This document shows, piece by piece, positions 1 through 9,567 of a DNA stretch of 44,557 nucleotides. The notes beneath the pieces are model-generated. The model made no database searches. It saw only the letters and a program-made list of their open reading frames with translations, and was not told the origin of the DNA. The stretch's first letter is position 1, and the number at the start of each line of letters is the position of its first letter. The stretch is from Okeania sp. KiyG1 (lineage in GTDB: Bacteria; Cyanobacteriota; Cyanobacteriia; Cyanobacteriales; Microcoleaceae). The position numbers and the translations under genes are program-made. The DNA lies in the NCBI RefSeq assembly GCF_014132355.1, contig NZ_BLZO01000063.1, positions 1-44,557 on the forward strand, written 5' to 3'.

Positions 1-4
1 CCCG

Positions 5-1098
5 CTAAGTGTCAGATAATTCTTTATTTAATCCGCCTGCTTTTTCACTAGCCGCAATCACAATCAAATAATCATTTTCATTGAACTTATATTCAGAGGG
101 AGGATTAGAAATTACATTTCCTTCTTTTCCTCTTTGAATTGCAATTATAATCGCTTGATATGTTTGTTTCATCCGCACAAAAACATCAATAAAATTCAAT
201 CCTACCTCTGATTTAGGTAGTGGAACTTTATAAAGTTGACTTCCATATTCATAACTTAAGATATCAGAAACAGCTTCACTAATACCATGATTGAGAGCTG
301 CTTTAGAAATTAACTGACTACTTAATTGACTTGTGACAATAATTTCATCTGCATTAGCTCGTCTACAAGTGGGGACATAGGATTTATTGACTAACTCAAC
401 AATCGTATAAGAACTTCTATTAATACTTTCAACCGTTAGAGTTGCTAAAATTACTTTTGCATCTCGATTGTTGTAATCTAACTTATCATCTCCTAAAATA
501 ATAACAGTCTTTGCTTCTTTTAAGTTGGCTCGATTTAAAGTCTCATCTGAAACTTGACCTCTCACAAAAAATAAATGTCGATCTTCTAGAGGTTTGTGTT
601 CAATATCGGCAATTAAAACAATAGGTTTTTCCTGAATTTTTGGGTCATTTCGTAGTTCTTTAATAATCGTTTCGGCGCGGTGATTCCATTCACAAATAAT
701 AATATGCTTCTCAAATTGATAAGAGTTCATACCTAAATCATCCTTAATTTTTTTATCGACTAAAATACTAGCTAACGTAGCACTAAAAACACCAAGAATC
801 GCAATCCCAATAATCATATCAATTACTGCAATTAGGCGACCTATTGTTGTCGTTGGAGTAATATCACCATAACCGACTGTGGTGAGAGTAACAATTGTCC
901 ACCATAGACTATCGATTAAAGAAATATTAGGTTCTACTAGATAAATTCCGACTGTACTCACGCTAACAATAGCGACAATCAGAATAACTAAACGAATAAA
1001 GTTTTCTTTCTCTAAAAAAATCCATATTCTTTGCAGTTTCAGATACTGCTGAAAAAGCCATAACTTGAGTTTATTTTTAGATATTTTTTTCTTTTCAT
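5..1098 (-). pseudogene. TrkA-N type potassium channel, frameshifted near the start
   Basis: A membrane K+ channel subunit with a cytoplasmic RCK/TrkA-N gating domain. The visible open frame (961 down to 5) holds the pore motif TTVGYGD, the second membrane helix and then a Rossmann-like TrkA-N region (HIIICEWNHRAETIIKEL, VIILGDD) and a TrkA-C-like end. The frame stays open upstream of the nominal GTG at 961 and encodes the expected first membrane helix (NFIRLVILIVAIVSVSTVG), but it has no start before the stop at 1106-1108. An ATG at 1096-1098 lies one frame off. Adding one A to the A7 run (plus-strand T7, 1084-1090) joins it to the channel as a protein of about 364 residues. It is therefore a one-base homopolymer frameshift or a slippage-dependent gene. 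The family call is secure; whether it is functional is not. Confidence 0.8.
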
Positions 1099-1254
1099 AC
1101 TTTGTTTAAGGAGTTATGTGGCCACCGCTTTTAAAAGAAGACATTGAAAGAATTACAATTGCTGTGAAAAATATTTGTATAGGACTTTGGTCTGCGGATA
1201 AATAATACATCATTAAGTTTACTTGAATCTAATACCATTTTGGCAAAACATTTT

Positions 1255-1449
1255 TCAAATCCGGTTGAATACTTATTATATAGTTGGAGGAGCGGGGAGT
1301 AGGGGAGGGGGAGTAGGGGAGTAGGGGAGTAGGGGAGTAGGGGAGCGGGGAGTAGGGGAGTAGGGGAGTAGGGGAGTAGGGGAGTAGGGGAAATATTTGG
1401 TAATTGTTGAAGATGGAACATTTTTTTATACCGAATTAAACGGATTTGA
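1255..1449. mobile_element. MITE family A, copy 1, with GGGGAGTA array inside
   Basis: Imperfect terminal inverted repeats TCAAATCCGGTTGAAT (left) and ATTAAACGGATTTGA (right). The interior is filled by a tandem array of GGGGAGTA-like units (about 1290-1390). No transposase is encoded. A second copy with the same ends lies at 40448-40582. The open frame across the G-rich array is a repeat artefact. Confidence 0.6.
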
Positions 1450-1579
1450 TATAACTTATCAAATTTCAAACATACTTATATTTTTTTGTAGTCTACCTTT
1501 GTGAAAACCGCTATAAGCGATCGCCATTTCCGAAACTGACAGAAGAGAATTATATCAAATCCTTTGGTTTCTAAGTAAT

Positions 1580-1668
1580 AGGACTTACGCAGATACGCTA
1601 TATATAGCCCTCAAAACTATTGTCCAACAGTTACTTTACTCTATAAATAGTGCCTTTGCGTAAGTCCT
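1580..1668. mobile_element. MITE family B, copy 1 (AGGACTTACGCA ends)
   Basis: Perfect 12-base inverted repeats AGGACTTACGCA (1580-1591) and TGCGTAAGTCCT (1657-1668) enclose 65 bp with no coding capacity. AGTAATA occurs on both sides (1574-1580 and 1670-1676), a possible target duplication. The same ends occur at 36194-36284 and in a remnant at 38862-38892. Confidence 0.7.
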
Positions 1669-2209
1669 GAGTAATATAATTTCTATTGCCATTCATGGTC
1701 AAAATTCAGGATTTGTAGTGGTTTAGTCTCCAAACCCCTAGAGGACTTGAATTTTACCGATGCTACGGGATTTGATATTATTTGCAATAACTTTGTGGTA
1801 ATTAGGGAAGTTGCATACAACCTCCCTACCTTAATGAAGTCAGAAGTTAGAAGTTAGAAGTCAGAAGCGGTCAGACCCCGCGTCGGCGTCAGACGCAAGG
1901 GAATGCTGACCAAGAGAGGGAACGCGCACCAAGAGAGTCAGAAGTTAACCCACTCCTAACCCCTCCCAACCCACCCTAACCCCTCCCTGGAGGGGAGGGG
2001 AAGTAGAGGATTTGAGCTTCGCCTCAAAAATATTTCGCCTTAAAAAGCGGGGTTGCGCGACCCAATCCTGTTTGATAAATCAAGCTATAGCAGTCGCAGC
2101 AAAGCTTAGGACATATCAAAAGCTTAAAACTCAGACAACGGAAGATTCTTCCTTCTTTGCTAGATAACTAAACGCCTTCTTCCTTCTTCCTTCTTCCTTC
2201 TTCCTTCTG
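1669..2209. repeat. Intergenic repeats and GC-rich patch
   Basis: No gene is seen. A GC-rich patch at about 1861-1940 (AGCGGTCAGACCCCGCG ... GGGAACGCGCACCAAGAGAG) recurs in reverse at about 29131-29229. The stretch starting near 1806 (GGGAAGTTGCATACAACCTC) and the TTCCTTCTTCC run near 2165-2205 recur at 3062-3110 and 3119-3160, just 3' of leuS, so they belong to the same duplication as the leuS fragment at 2210. Confidence 0.5.
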
Positions 2210-2407
2210 CTACACCACAAAATTCACTAATTTTCCAGGCACTACAATTACCTTTTTAATCTCCTTACCCTCCAAATGACGCTGTGCGACTTCCGACTCT
2301 CGCGCTAACTTTTCCAAAGTCGCTTTATCTGCTTGCGCTGATACCTGAATAGTTCCCCGGGTTTTCCCCTTAATCTGAATCACCTTGGTGATTTCATCTA
2401 ATTGCTT
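2210..2407 (-). pseudogene. leuS 3'-end fragment (duplicate)
   Basis: The minus strand encodes the last ~60 residues of leucyl-tRNA synthetase ([18 protein letters not shown] ... [11 protein letters not shown], then stop), matching the C-terminus of the full leuS at 3165-5954. Read against leuS there are roughly a dozen or more base differences, yet only one clear amino-acid change (DEITL to DEITK). The fragment thus diverged mostly at synonymous sites. It has no start and is cut off upstream by a stop. The homology continues past the stop codon into the 3' flank. Likely a remnant of a displaced or recombined leuS allele. Confidence 0.85.
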
Positions 2408-2416
2408 TTAGATTCA

Positions 2417-2929
2417 TCAATCTGACAAATTTTCTAAGAACAGATTGGCATCGTCGCGAATTAACTCTTCAGAAGATTTCGTGGCTTCTTTTATTATCAT
2501 CATTGTTTCAGGAGTTTCAAATTCTGCTAGTGCCAGAAGAGCTTTTTTTGGCACACTTAACCCAAAATCATACGACCATCGGTAGGTCAAGGCTTTAGAT
2601 AATGCCGGAACAGCTCTTTCATCGCGCAACTCATCCAAAATTTCAATAACGTTTTCGTGAAGACCATTATGACTCTCACTATTGAGGATTTGACAAAGAA
2701 TAGGTAGATAATCTTGTGAAAGATTATACCAAGTGGCCCTCACTACAAACGAAGCACCAGGATACTTTGGATTTAAAGCATATTTTTCGAGTTCCTGGAT
2801 AACCTCATCAACTGAAGGAGGCGAGTTCTGAAATTCTCTTCTCATTTCATCACCAATTCTTGATCGTACATTATTATTTGGGGCTTCCTTGAATAATTTC
2901 AGGTATTTATCAATTGTATCACTCAGCAT
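2417..2929 (-). CDS. HEAT-like alpha-helical repeat protein
   Basis: A 170-residue soluble, all-helical protein. The centre (YLPILCQILNSESHNGLHENVIEILDELRDERAVPALSKAL) has the spacing and residues of HEAT/PBS-lyase-like repeats, including the ERAVPAL motif. Small orphan HEAT proteins of this size are often phycobilin lyase relatives or stand-alone immunity-type proteins; nothing here decides between them. It reads in the same direction as leuS and sits between leuS and the duplicated leuS 3' end, suggesting it arrived as cargo of that rearrangement. The start ATG at 2927-2929 gives full repeat coverage. Function is not assigned. Confidence 0.6.
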   Translation of the reverse strand: MLSDTIDKYLKLFKEAPNNNVRSRIGDEMRREFQNSPPSVDEVIQELEKYALNPKYPGASFVVRATWYNLSQDYLPILCQILNSESHNGLHENVIEILDELRDERAVPALSKALTYRWSYDFGLSVPKKALLALAEFETPETMMIIKEATKSSEELIRDDANLFLENLSD

Positions 2930-3164
2930 TGTCTCATTCCATTGTATGAAAATTCAATATATTGGCGTAAAACTAATGGCAACATAAACTGATGGATAAA
3001 ACGCAGAATTTTCGGCGTTGCACTTTCAGGTTTTATTTCGCAACAAGTCTATATATAAGTAGGGAAGTTGCATAAAACCTCCCCACCTTAATGAAGCCAG
3101 AAGTCAGATAGATAACTAAACGCCTTCTTCCTTGTTCCTTCTTCCTTGTTCCTTCTTCCTTCTG

Positions 3165-5954
3165 CTACACCACAAAATTAACCAATTTTCCAGGCACCAC
3201 AATTACCTTTTTAATCTCCTTACCTTCCAAATGACGCTGCGCTACTTCCGACTCTCGCGCTAACTTTTCCAAAGTCGCCTTATCTGCTTGTGCTGACACC
3301 TGAATAGTTCCCCTAGTTTTACCCTTAATCTGAATCACCAACGTAATTTCATCTACAACCAAAGCATCCGGGTCAAACTTAGGCCAAGAATGGGTATGCA
3401 CCGAACCAAAATTACCAGCAACTTGCCACAACTCCTCAATAATATGAGGTGCAAACGGCGCCAACAACAACAACAAAGTTTCCAAACCCTCTGCATAAAT
3501 AGGCGAATCTTTGCAACTAGCATCAGCAAGAGCGTTACTCAATTTCATCATCTCAGAAACAGCAGTATTAAACTGATAATCTCCATCCAAATCTTCTGTC
3601 ACTTCCTTAATAGCAATATGTACCGCCCTTCGTACATCTTTCTCTGCTTTAGTTAACTCTGTAGCAAACTTACTTTCTATCCAACTCAACCCTTTCTGTA
3701 AATCATTCCTAGTCTCTTGTTGAGTTTCTGGATGATTAAACTTTGCTTCTATTGCAGCTTTCACATCAGCAGCAGCATAAACTTTTACCACATTTTTAAG
3801 TTTAAAAGCAGAAAGATTTTTCGTAATTTCAGTAATCAAATACCGAGACCAACCCAACTCTTTCAACTCTGCTTGAGTAATACCGCTATTTTTTACTTTC
3901 AACTCACTTAAACTATGATTTGCAGAAAATTCCGTTACCAAAGACCACACCCGGTTGAGGAAACGAAACTGCCCTTGTACATCAGCATCATCCCACTCTA
4001 AATCTTTTTCTGGTGGAGCTTTAAATAAGATAAACATCCGCGCGGTATCAGCTCCATATTTTGACATCACATCTAAAGGATCGACACCGTTATATTTAGA
4101 TTTAGACATCTTCTCAAAAAAGACTTCCAACTCGTCTCCAGTTTTCGGGTCTTTCGGGTCTTCCGGGTTGACATCAGCAGAGGGAATATATTTACCCGTA
4201 ACTGGATTTTTGTAAGTGATACCTTGTACCATCCCTTGAGTTAACAAACGTTGGAATGGTTCGTCAAAATTGCACAAACCTCTGTCGCGCAAAACCTTTG
4301 TAAAAAATCTGGAATACAACAAATGCAAAATTGCGTGTTCGATACCACCGACATATTGGTCTACAGGCAACCAGTCATTTACCACTTCCGAGTCAAACAC
4401 CTGTTGTTCGTTCGTTGCATCTGGATAACGCAAATAATACCAAGACGAATCAATAAAAGTATCCATGGTATCCGTTTCCCGTTTTGCTGGAGTCCCACAA
4501 CTCGGACAAGGAACATTTACCCAATCTGACAATTTTGCCAAGGGTGACGGACCACGACCAGAAAATTCCACACTTTCTGGCAATTTCACAGGCAAATCTT
4601 CATCTGGTACAGGTACAGCACCACAGTTCGGACAATGAATAATAGGTATTGGTGCGCCCCAATAACGTTGTCTAGAAATTAACCAATCTCGCAAACGATA
4701 TTGTACGCGACCTTCCCCATAACCTTCATCTTCTGCAAGTTCAATAATTGCTTTTTTGGCGACAGTAGATTTTTGACCATTAAACGGACCGGAGTTGACC
4801 ATGACGCCAATATCGGTATAAGCATCTGTAAGTTCCCAGTCATCATTATCCGAATCATCTGGCACAATGACATTTGTAATGGGTAGATCGTATTGTTTGG
4901 CAAACTGGTAGTCTCGTACATCGTGAGCGGGTACTCCCATAACTGCACCTGTACCATATTCATAGAGTACATAGTCGGCGATCCAGATGGGAATTTCTTG
5001 GTTATTAAATGGGTTGATAGCTTTGCCACCAGTGGGAACGCCACGTTTTGGTTTGTCTTCAGCGGTGCGTTCTAGTTCACTTTCGGCAGCTACTTCTTGA
5101 ATAAAGGTTTCGACGGTAGTTTGTTGTTCTGGGGTTGTCACCTGTGCGGTCAAAGGATGTTCGGGAGCTAAGACAACGTAACTAACGCCGTAGACTGTAT
5201 CGGGTCTGGTGGTAAAGACACCGATTTTTTTATCCATACCGACTATGGGAAATTCGAGGTAAGCACCGACAGATTTACCTATCCAGTTGGCCTGCATGGT
5301 TTTAACTCTTTCTGGCCAACCAGGCAATTTGTCCAAATCATTGAGGAGTTGTTCGGCGTAGTCGGTAATTTTGAAGAACCACTGACGCAACAATTTACGT
5401 TCGACTTTTGCCCCGGAACGCCAGGAACGACCTTCGCCATCTACTTGTTCGTTGGCAAGTACGGTTTGGTCGATGGGGTCCCAGTTAACGGCGGACTCTT
5501 TTTGATAAGCGAGACCTGCTTGGAAAAATTGAAGGAATATCCATTGGGTCCAACGGTAGTATTCGGGGGAGCAGGTGGCGACTTCTTTTTCCCAGTCGAT
5601 GGAGAAACCCAAACGTCTTAGTTGTTCTTTCATTTGGGCGATATTTTGGTAGGTCCATTGGGCGGGTGGGATGCCACGGTCAATGGCTGCGTTTTCTGCT
5701 GGTAGTCCAAATGCGTCCCAACCCATGGGGTGCAGGACACGATAACCTTGCATCCGTTTGAGTCGGGCAATGACATCGGTGATTGTGTAGTTACGAACAT
5801 GACCCATGTGTAAGTTCCCGGATGGGTAGGGGAACATGGATAGAGCGTAGAATTTTTGTTTATTCTTGTCTGTAGGGGTTTTGTTTTGGTTTTGTTCGGT
5901 CCAGATTTTTTGCCACTTTTGTTCAATGGATACAGGGTTATATTTGGAGTCCAC
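3165..5954 (-). CDS. leuS: Leucyl-tRNA synthetase
   Basis: Charges tRNA-Leu with leucine in the cytoplasm. At 929 residues it is longer than a typical ~860-residue bacterial enzyme. The class I signatures are both present: HMGH at residues 49-52 (within [11 protein letters not shown]) and KMSKS near residue 615 ([14 protein letters not shown]). The CP1 editing domain is visible ([32 protein letters not shown]), as are the zinc-type cysteines CPNCG and CPSCG, an anticodon-binding C-terminal region and the terminal [10 protein letters not shown] domain. The ATG at 5954 begins [15 protein letters not shown], typical of the family. The gene is intact over 2.8 kb including several A/T runs, in contrast to neighbouring accessory genes. 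Confidence 0.98.
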   Translation of the reverse strand: MDSKYNPVSIEQKWQKIWTEQNQNKTPTDKNKQKFYALSMFPYPSGNLHMGHVRNYTITDVIARLKRMQGYRVLHPMGWDAFGLPAENAAIDRGIPPAQWTYQNIAQMKEQLRRLGFSIDWEKEVATCSPEYYRWTQWIFLQFFQAGLAYQKESAVNWDPIDQTVLANEQVDGEGRSWRSGAKVERKLLRQWFFKITDYAEQLLNDLDKLPGWPERVKTMQANWIGKSVGAYLEFPIVGMDKKIGVFTTRPDTVYGVSYVVLAPEHPLTAQVTTPEQQTTVETFIQEVAAESELERTAEDKPKRGVPTGGKAINPFNNQEIPIWIADYVLYEYGTGAVMGVPAHDVRDYQFAKQYDLPITNVIVPDDSDNDDWELTDAYTDIGVMVNSGPFNGQKSTVAKKAIIELAEDEGYGEGRVQYRLRDWLISRQRYWGAPIPIIHCPNCGAVPVPDEDLPVKLPESVEFSGRGPSPLAKLSDWVNVPCPSCGTPAKRETDTMDTFIDSSWYYLRYPDATNEQQVFDSEVVNDWLPVDQYVGGIEHAILHLLYSRFFTKVLRDRGLCNFDEPFQRLLTQGMVQGITYKNPVTGKYIPSADVNPEDPKDPKTGDELEVFFEKMSKSKYNGVDPLDVMSKYGADTARMFILFKAPPEKDLEWDDADVQGQFRFLNRVWSLVTEFSANHSLSELKVKNSGITQAELKELGWSRYLITEITKNLSAFKLKNVVKVYAAADVKAAIEAKFNHPETQQETRNDLQKGLSWIESKFATELTKAEKDVRRAVHIAIKEVTEDLDGDYQFNTAVSEMMKLSNALADASCKDSPIYAEGLETLLLLLAPFAPHIIEELWQVAGNFGSVHTHSWPKFDPDALVVDEITLVIQIKGKTRGTIQVSAQADKATLEKLARESEVAQRHLEGKEIKKVIVVPGKLVNFVV

Positions 5955-6243
5955 AGTTTTTCTCCGTATTATTTTCGATAGTCTTGTTTTCTTGATTATT
6001 TTTGCATAATTCCCGACGTTGAGAATTCATGGTTACATTATAATACGGAGTGTAATATAGAAAGTGCGGAAAGGTGATAAATTTTGTTGGTTGTGGGAAT
6101 ATTATTGGCAGTTTCAGCAGTTAGGAAAAGTTGTAGTGAGTCTCTTAATATTTTTTCCCTGTTTTCTAATTTTGGAATTGGATATATTGAATTATTATCT
6201 AGATGCTTCAGGTAAAACAATGTTAATTTTGTAATTTTTTCTG
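5955..6243. other. Intergenic region between divergent leuS and the papain-like array
   Basis: AT-rich spacer between the divergent leuS and the first papain-like gene. It should hold promoters for both directions, but no motif stands out enough to be called. The short minus-strand open frame in it has no recognisable content. Confidence 0.4.
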
Positions 6244-6249
6244 AAGGAG
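6244..6249 (+). promoter_or_regulatory. Ribosome binding site of first papain-like paralog
   Basis: AAGGAG lies nine bases before the ATG at 6259. The third paralog has AGGAGG at 7870-7875 with matching spacing and the shared leader TAAATATTATGACAGT. The second copy has only a weak GTGAG at this place. This fixes the starts of the family. Confidence 0.6.
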
Positions 6250-6258
6250 TTAAATATT

Positions 6259-6959
6259 ATGACAGTTATAGTTAATATTTGGTTAGGTGAACTTCCTCAG
6301 TTTACTGTGTGGAATGCTATCTACGGATTGAATGTTGGTCATGGTTCGATGTTAGTAATTAATGATGAAAATCCAAAAGATAAAATTTATATTAGTCATC
6401 GTCCTCAAATAACATATTCTGGAAACTCTAAGGCAAAGTTTAATAACAAAGACACTTCAAAGCAGTATGCTTTAGGAGATAGTTTTACTCCAAAAGCAGA
6501 ATGGATTTCTTTTGATGAAGATTGTGATAAAAGAGGGCGTAAACCTGATAGCCAGATTAAAATTTTAGGCTTACATGAATATCGAATTAGGGAGTTTTAT
6601 AAATGGTATTTCAACAATGATTTACCAGAATATGAAAGTCAATATCATGTTAGAAAAAATAATTGTTGTGCTGTTGTAGCGTATTTTATTCGTAAGGGAT
6701 TAAAATGTCCTGAGCAGGAATGTTGCAATTTTTGTTCTGCTGAAGAGAATACACCAGAATTTTTTAATGTTGCTTCTGGTAGCATAATAGATGAAACTAT
6801 GCAAGTGACTAACATTAATATGGCACGTATTATAAATTTTTTAGTGACAATAAATTTTGGTCAGCCCGAACTCTTGAAAATTTTGCTGAAAAAGTGAAAA
6901 AAATGACTAATAAAGAATGTCAAAATACCACAATTTGGGTTAGTGAAGTTGTATGTTAA
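6259..6959 (+). pseudogene. Papain-like (LRAT/NlpC-P60-like) family protein, paralog 1
   Basis: Family not recognised by name. Conserved across three tandem copies are an N-terminal VGH(G/A)SM with His28, then IYISHRPQ, then RKNNC(C/S)AVVAYFIRKGL with Cys136, then a short Cys-rich stretch (CCNFC). The order His...Asn-Cys-x3-Val...Arg-x-Gly resembles the circularly permuted papain-like fold of LRAT and related NlpC/P60 proteins (inference). The first frame stops at 6897 with an unrelated tail, but one extra T in the T6 run at 6837-6842 leads into NKFWSARTLENFAEKVK, the C-terminal motif conserved in all three copies, ending at 6959. No signal peptide is seen. A thiol peptidase or acyltransferase role is possible. 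Confidence 0.55.
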
Positions 6960-7059
6960 ATACTAGAATTTGAAGAGTTTTTTATTCTCAAAATTATCAT
7001 TTTAGGTATTTATTTGAAATTATCTAACTATTCAATATTTTTTACGTGAGATAAATATT

Positions 7060-7846
7060 ATGACAGTAGTAATTAATATATGGAAAGGCGAACTTCCTCA
7101 ACGTACTGGGTATAATGCTATTTTTGGTTTAAATGTAGGTCATGCTTCGATGTTAATTATTAACGATAAAAACCCCAAAGATAAAATCTATATAAGTCAT
7201 CGCCCTCAAACAATAAATCCTCAAAATAACTTCGGCAAAGATACAGATAAGAAGTATTTTTTAGAAAAAATTTTACTCCAAAAGCTGAGACAATTTCCTT
7301 TGATGAAGATTGCGATCGCAGAAAACGTCAACCTGATAATCAGATTATTATTTCAGGTCTAAATGAATCTAAAATTAAATATTTTCACGAAAGATATATA
7401 AGTAACAATTTAACAGAATCAGAAAGTCAGTACCATAGTAGAAAAAATAACTGTTGTTCAGTTGTCGTATATTTTATTCGCAAGGGATTAAAATGTCCTG
7501 ACAACAAAATCTGTAAATTTTGTTTTGCTGAAAGGAATCAACCTGACTGGAAAATACAGGGATTTTGTGCATTTTTACAATTGAGTTGTATAGTATTTTG
7601 GCTTTTGATTTACATTTATTCATATTCTTTAGTTTTGAAGACTATTTTATTTCTTATTATATTGGTAATTGCATTCCTAACTTATCCATTTTCAGTTTTT
7701 AATCTTGAAGCTTGTCTGTTAAATTTTTCCTATAAAAAAATCAATTCTGGTCTCCACGAACTCTCGAAAATTTTGCGGAAAAAGTAAAAATGGAAACTGA
7801 GCAAAATCCTTCAAATTTATGCTGGCGTTTGGGTAGGAGAAAATAG
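7060..7846 (+). pseudogene. Papain-like family protein, paralog 2, two frameshifts
   Basis: Second tandem copy. The N-terminus (INIWKGELPQRTGYNAIFGLNVGHASMLI) is open until an A6 run at 7265-7270; adding one A restores NFTPKAETISFDEDCDRR and then the Cys motif SRKNNCCSVVVYFIRKGL. After the Cys-rich CKFCFAE stretch comes a clearly hydrophobic segment (IVFWLLIYIYSYS, TILFLIILVIAFL), so this copy would be membrane-anchored. A second run, A7 at 7734-7740, again needs one more A to reach FWSPRTLENFAEKVKMETEQ, ending at 7846. Both repaired frames match the paralogs, so both breaks are real differences from the ancestral gene. A HIP1-like GCGATCGC lies inside the gene. Confidence 0.6.
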
Positions 7847-7883
7847 TATTTCTGTAAAATATTATTTACAGGAGGTAAATATT

Positions 7884-8686
7884 ATGACAGTAATTATTAA
7901 TATCTGGCGAGGTAAACTTCCTCAGTTTACTGGATATAATGCTATTTTTGGGTTTAACGTAGGTCATGCTTCGATGTTAGTTTTTGATGATGAAAACCCA
8001 GAAGATGAAATTTACATAAGCCATCGCCCTCAAACGGTTGAAAATCATAGTAATTCTAGGTCAAAGTTAAACAATAAAGATACTTCAAAGCAGTATACTC
8101 TAGGAAATAATTTTACTACAAAAGCCGAATGGATTTCTTTTAATGAAGATTGTGATAAAAGAGGTCGTAAACCTGATAGCAAGATTAAAATTTTAGGCTT
8201 AAATGAAGCTCGAATTAGGGAATTTTATAGATGGTATATAAACAATGATTTACCAGAATATGAAAGCCAATATCATACCAGAAAAAATAATTGTTCTGCT
8301 GTTGTAGCATATTTTATTCGCAAAGGATTAGGATGTACTCAAGAAAGCTGTAATTTTTGCTCAACTGAAATGAACCAACCTGACTACAAAAAGCAGGAAT
8401 TTTTGGCTTCATTTTTAAAATACTTAGGGAAGCTAGTACAAGCTATTCTAAGTATAGTTTGTATTATTACAACCACTGATAATACTAAAAACTCTTTTGC
8501 TTTTGACTGTTTTGCTTTTGCCTGTTTTTTGTAGTTTTCTTTTTCAAAGAAAGTAATCTTGAAAATCATATTATAAAATTTTCTAGAAATAAATTTTGGT
8601 CTCCACGAACCCTTGAACATTTTGCCGAACAAGTAAAAATCGAAACTGAGCAAAATCCTTCAAACTTATGCTTTCTTCTACGTTAG
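7884..8686 (+). pseudogene. Papain-like family protein, paralog 3
   Basis: Third tandem copy, with the best ribosome binding site (AGGAGG, 7870-7875). It is open from 7884 to 8534 and contains VGHASMLV, YISHRPQ, EWISFNEDCDKRGRKPD and TRKNNCSAVVAYFIRKGLG. It then enters a hydrophobic/Phe-rich stretch encoded by a TTTTGC/TTTTGAC low-complexity repeat. Adding one T to the T6 run at 8525-8530 continues the protein through NHIIKFSRNKFWSPRTLEHFAEQVK to a stop at 8684-8686, parallel to copy 1. The C-terminal motif has therefore been cut off in all three copies by the same kind of one-base loss, at different positions. Confidence 0.6.
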
Positions 8687-8741
8687 AGAAAATAATAGTT
8701 ATTCCAGCTTATAATTGTCTTTATTAATCTATAGGTAAATT

Positions 8742-9193
8742 ATGAAACTCAATCCAAGCGACATTATTGCCACTACTGCTCTAGTTATATCTTTATTCAG
8801 TATTTGGTCACAGAATAAAGGTGTTAAAAAACAACTTTTAGTAGCGAATATTGGCGAATATACAAAAGATATCAAGAAATAATTGGGAACTTACCTGAAA
8901 GTGTTTTATCTGCCAATTTTGACGTAAATTATTTAGATAGAGCAGAAAGAATCAAAATTCTCCGTTATATGTGGCTGTATTTCGATTTATGTTTTGAAGA
9001 ATATTCTTTGTACCATGACTTAAAATTGATAGATAGAAAACTATGGAAAATTTGGGAGTCAGCTATCAAAGCAAGTTTCAGTAAACCTGCATTTTCTCAA
9101 TGTTGGATGATTATTTCTCAACAAACTTCTTACAGTAGTGGCTTTGAAAAGTTTATAAACTCCATTATCGGTAGTCAAAAAAAATCATCTTGA
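8742..9193 (+). pseudogene. Small membrane-anchored unknown protein, frameshifted
   Basis: Starts MKLNPSDIIATTALVISLFSIW, one N-terminal membrane helix, then a basic stretch GVKKQLLVANIGEYTKDIKK before a stop at 8880. The next frame continues IIGNLPESVLSANFDVNYLDRAERIKILRYMWLYFDLCFEEYSLYHDLKL ... to 9193. Adding one A at 8877-8879 joins them into a protein of about 150 residues. The N-terminal helix plus RYMWLYFDLCFEE pattern recalls small DUF4760-like bacterial proteins (from memory, weak). It sits between the papain-like and kinase arrays and reads the same way as both. Function unknown. Confidence 0.5.
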
Positions 9194-9235
9194 ACTGACA
9201 ACTGATAAACCATACTTTTATTTCTAATAGAACTA

Positions 9236-9350
9236 TTATTTGGAGTAGCGATCGCTTCTCTTTCTGTTACTCTAATACTCCTATTTTATGTAAAATTAAA
9301 ATTTATGAAAATAATAGCTAACTCAAAAATCTGAGCCAAAATTAATTAAG
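9236..9350 (+). pseudogene. Remnant of a kinase-family C-terminus
   Basis: Encodes FGVAIASLSVTLILLFYVKLK and ends with a GAGCCAAAATTAATTAAGG-like tail. This corresponds to the last membrane segment and end of the downstream kinase paralogs (GVAIASLSATLIPLIYLLSKP ... NLIKP), including the embedded GCGATCGC. It shows that at least one more kinase copy once stood 5' of the present array. Confidence 0.7.
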
Positions 9351-9380
9351 GCTTGAAGAAGGCAGAAGGTATCCCCCCTA

Positions 9381-9399
9381 CCCCCCTTTGAAAGGGGGG
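9381..9399. other. Perfect G/C hairpin between the two arrays
   Basis: CCCCCCTTTGAAAGGGGGG is a perfect inverted repeat with a one-base centre in AT-rich DNA. No U-tract follows, so it is not a classical terminator. The rest of 9351-9567 shows no gene. Confidence 0.5.
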
Positions 9400-9567
9400 A
9401 TGCAGAAGGGAAAATTGCTTATTGATTCTAATCCCAAATAATTTTGAGTACTGTATAAACGGTGGGGTATTAAACCCGTAAAGGAAATGATAATCGAAAT
9501 ATCATTATCAGGAAGTATATCCAATAATTTAACTGCTTTGTGTTCCTTAAAAATCTACTAAAAACCC

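Noticed and set aside
1131-1469. Open frame of 112 codons with TPLLPYSP repeats (minus strand)
   Set aside because: It is made by the GGGGAGTA array inside MITE A and has no conserved content.
3390-5621. Several plus-strand open frames of 60-92 codons opposite leuS
   Set aside because: They are antisense shadows of an intact conserved gene.
6038-6220. 60-codon minus-strand frame upstream of leuS
   Set aside because: No ribosome binding site, no recognisable content, in the divergent spacer.
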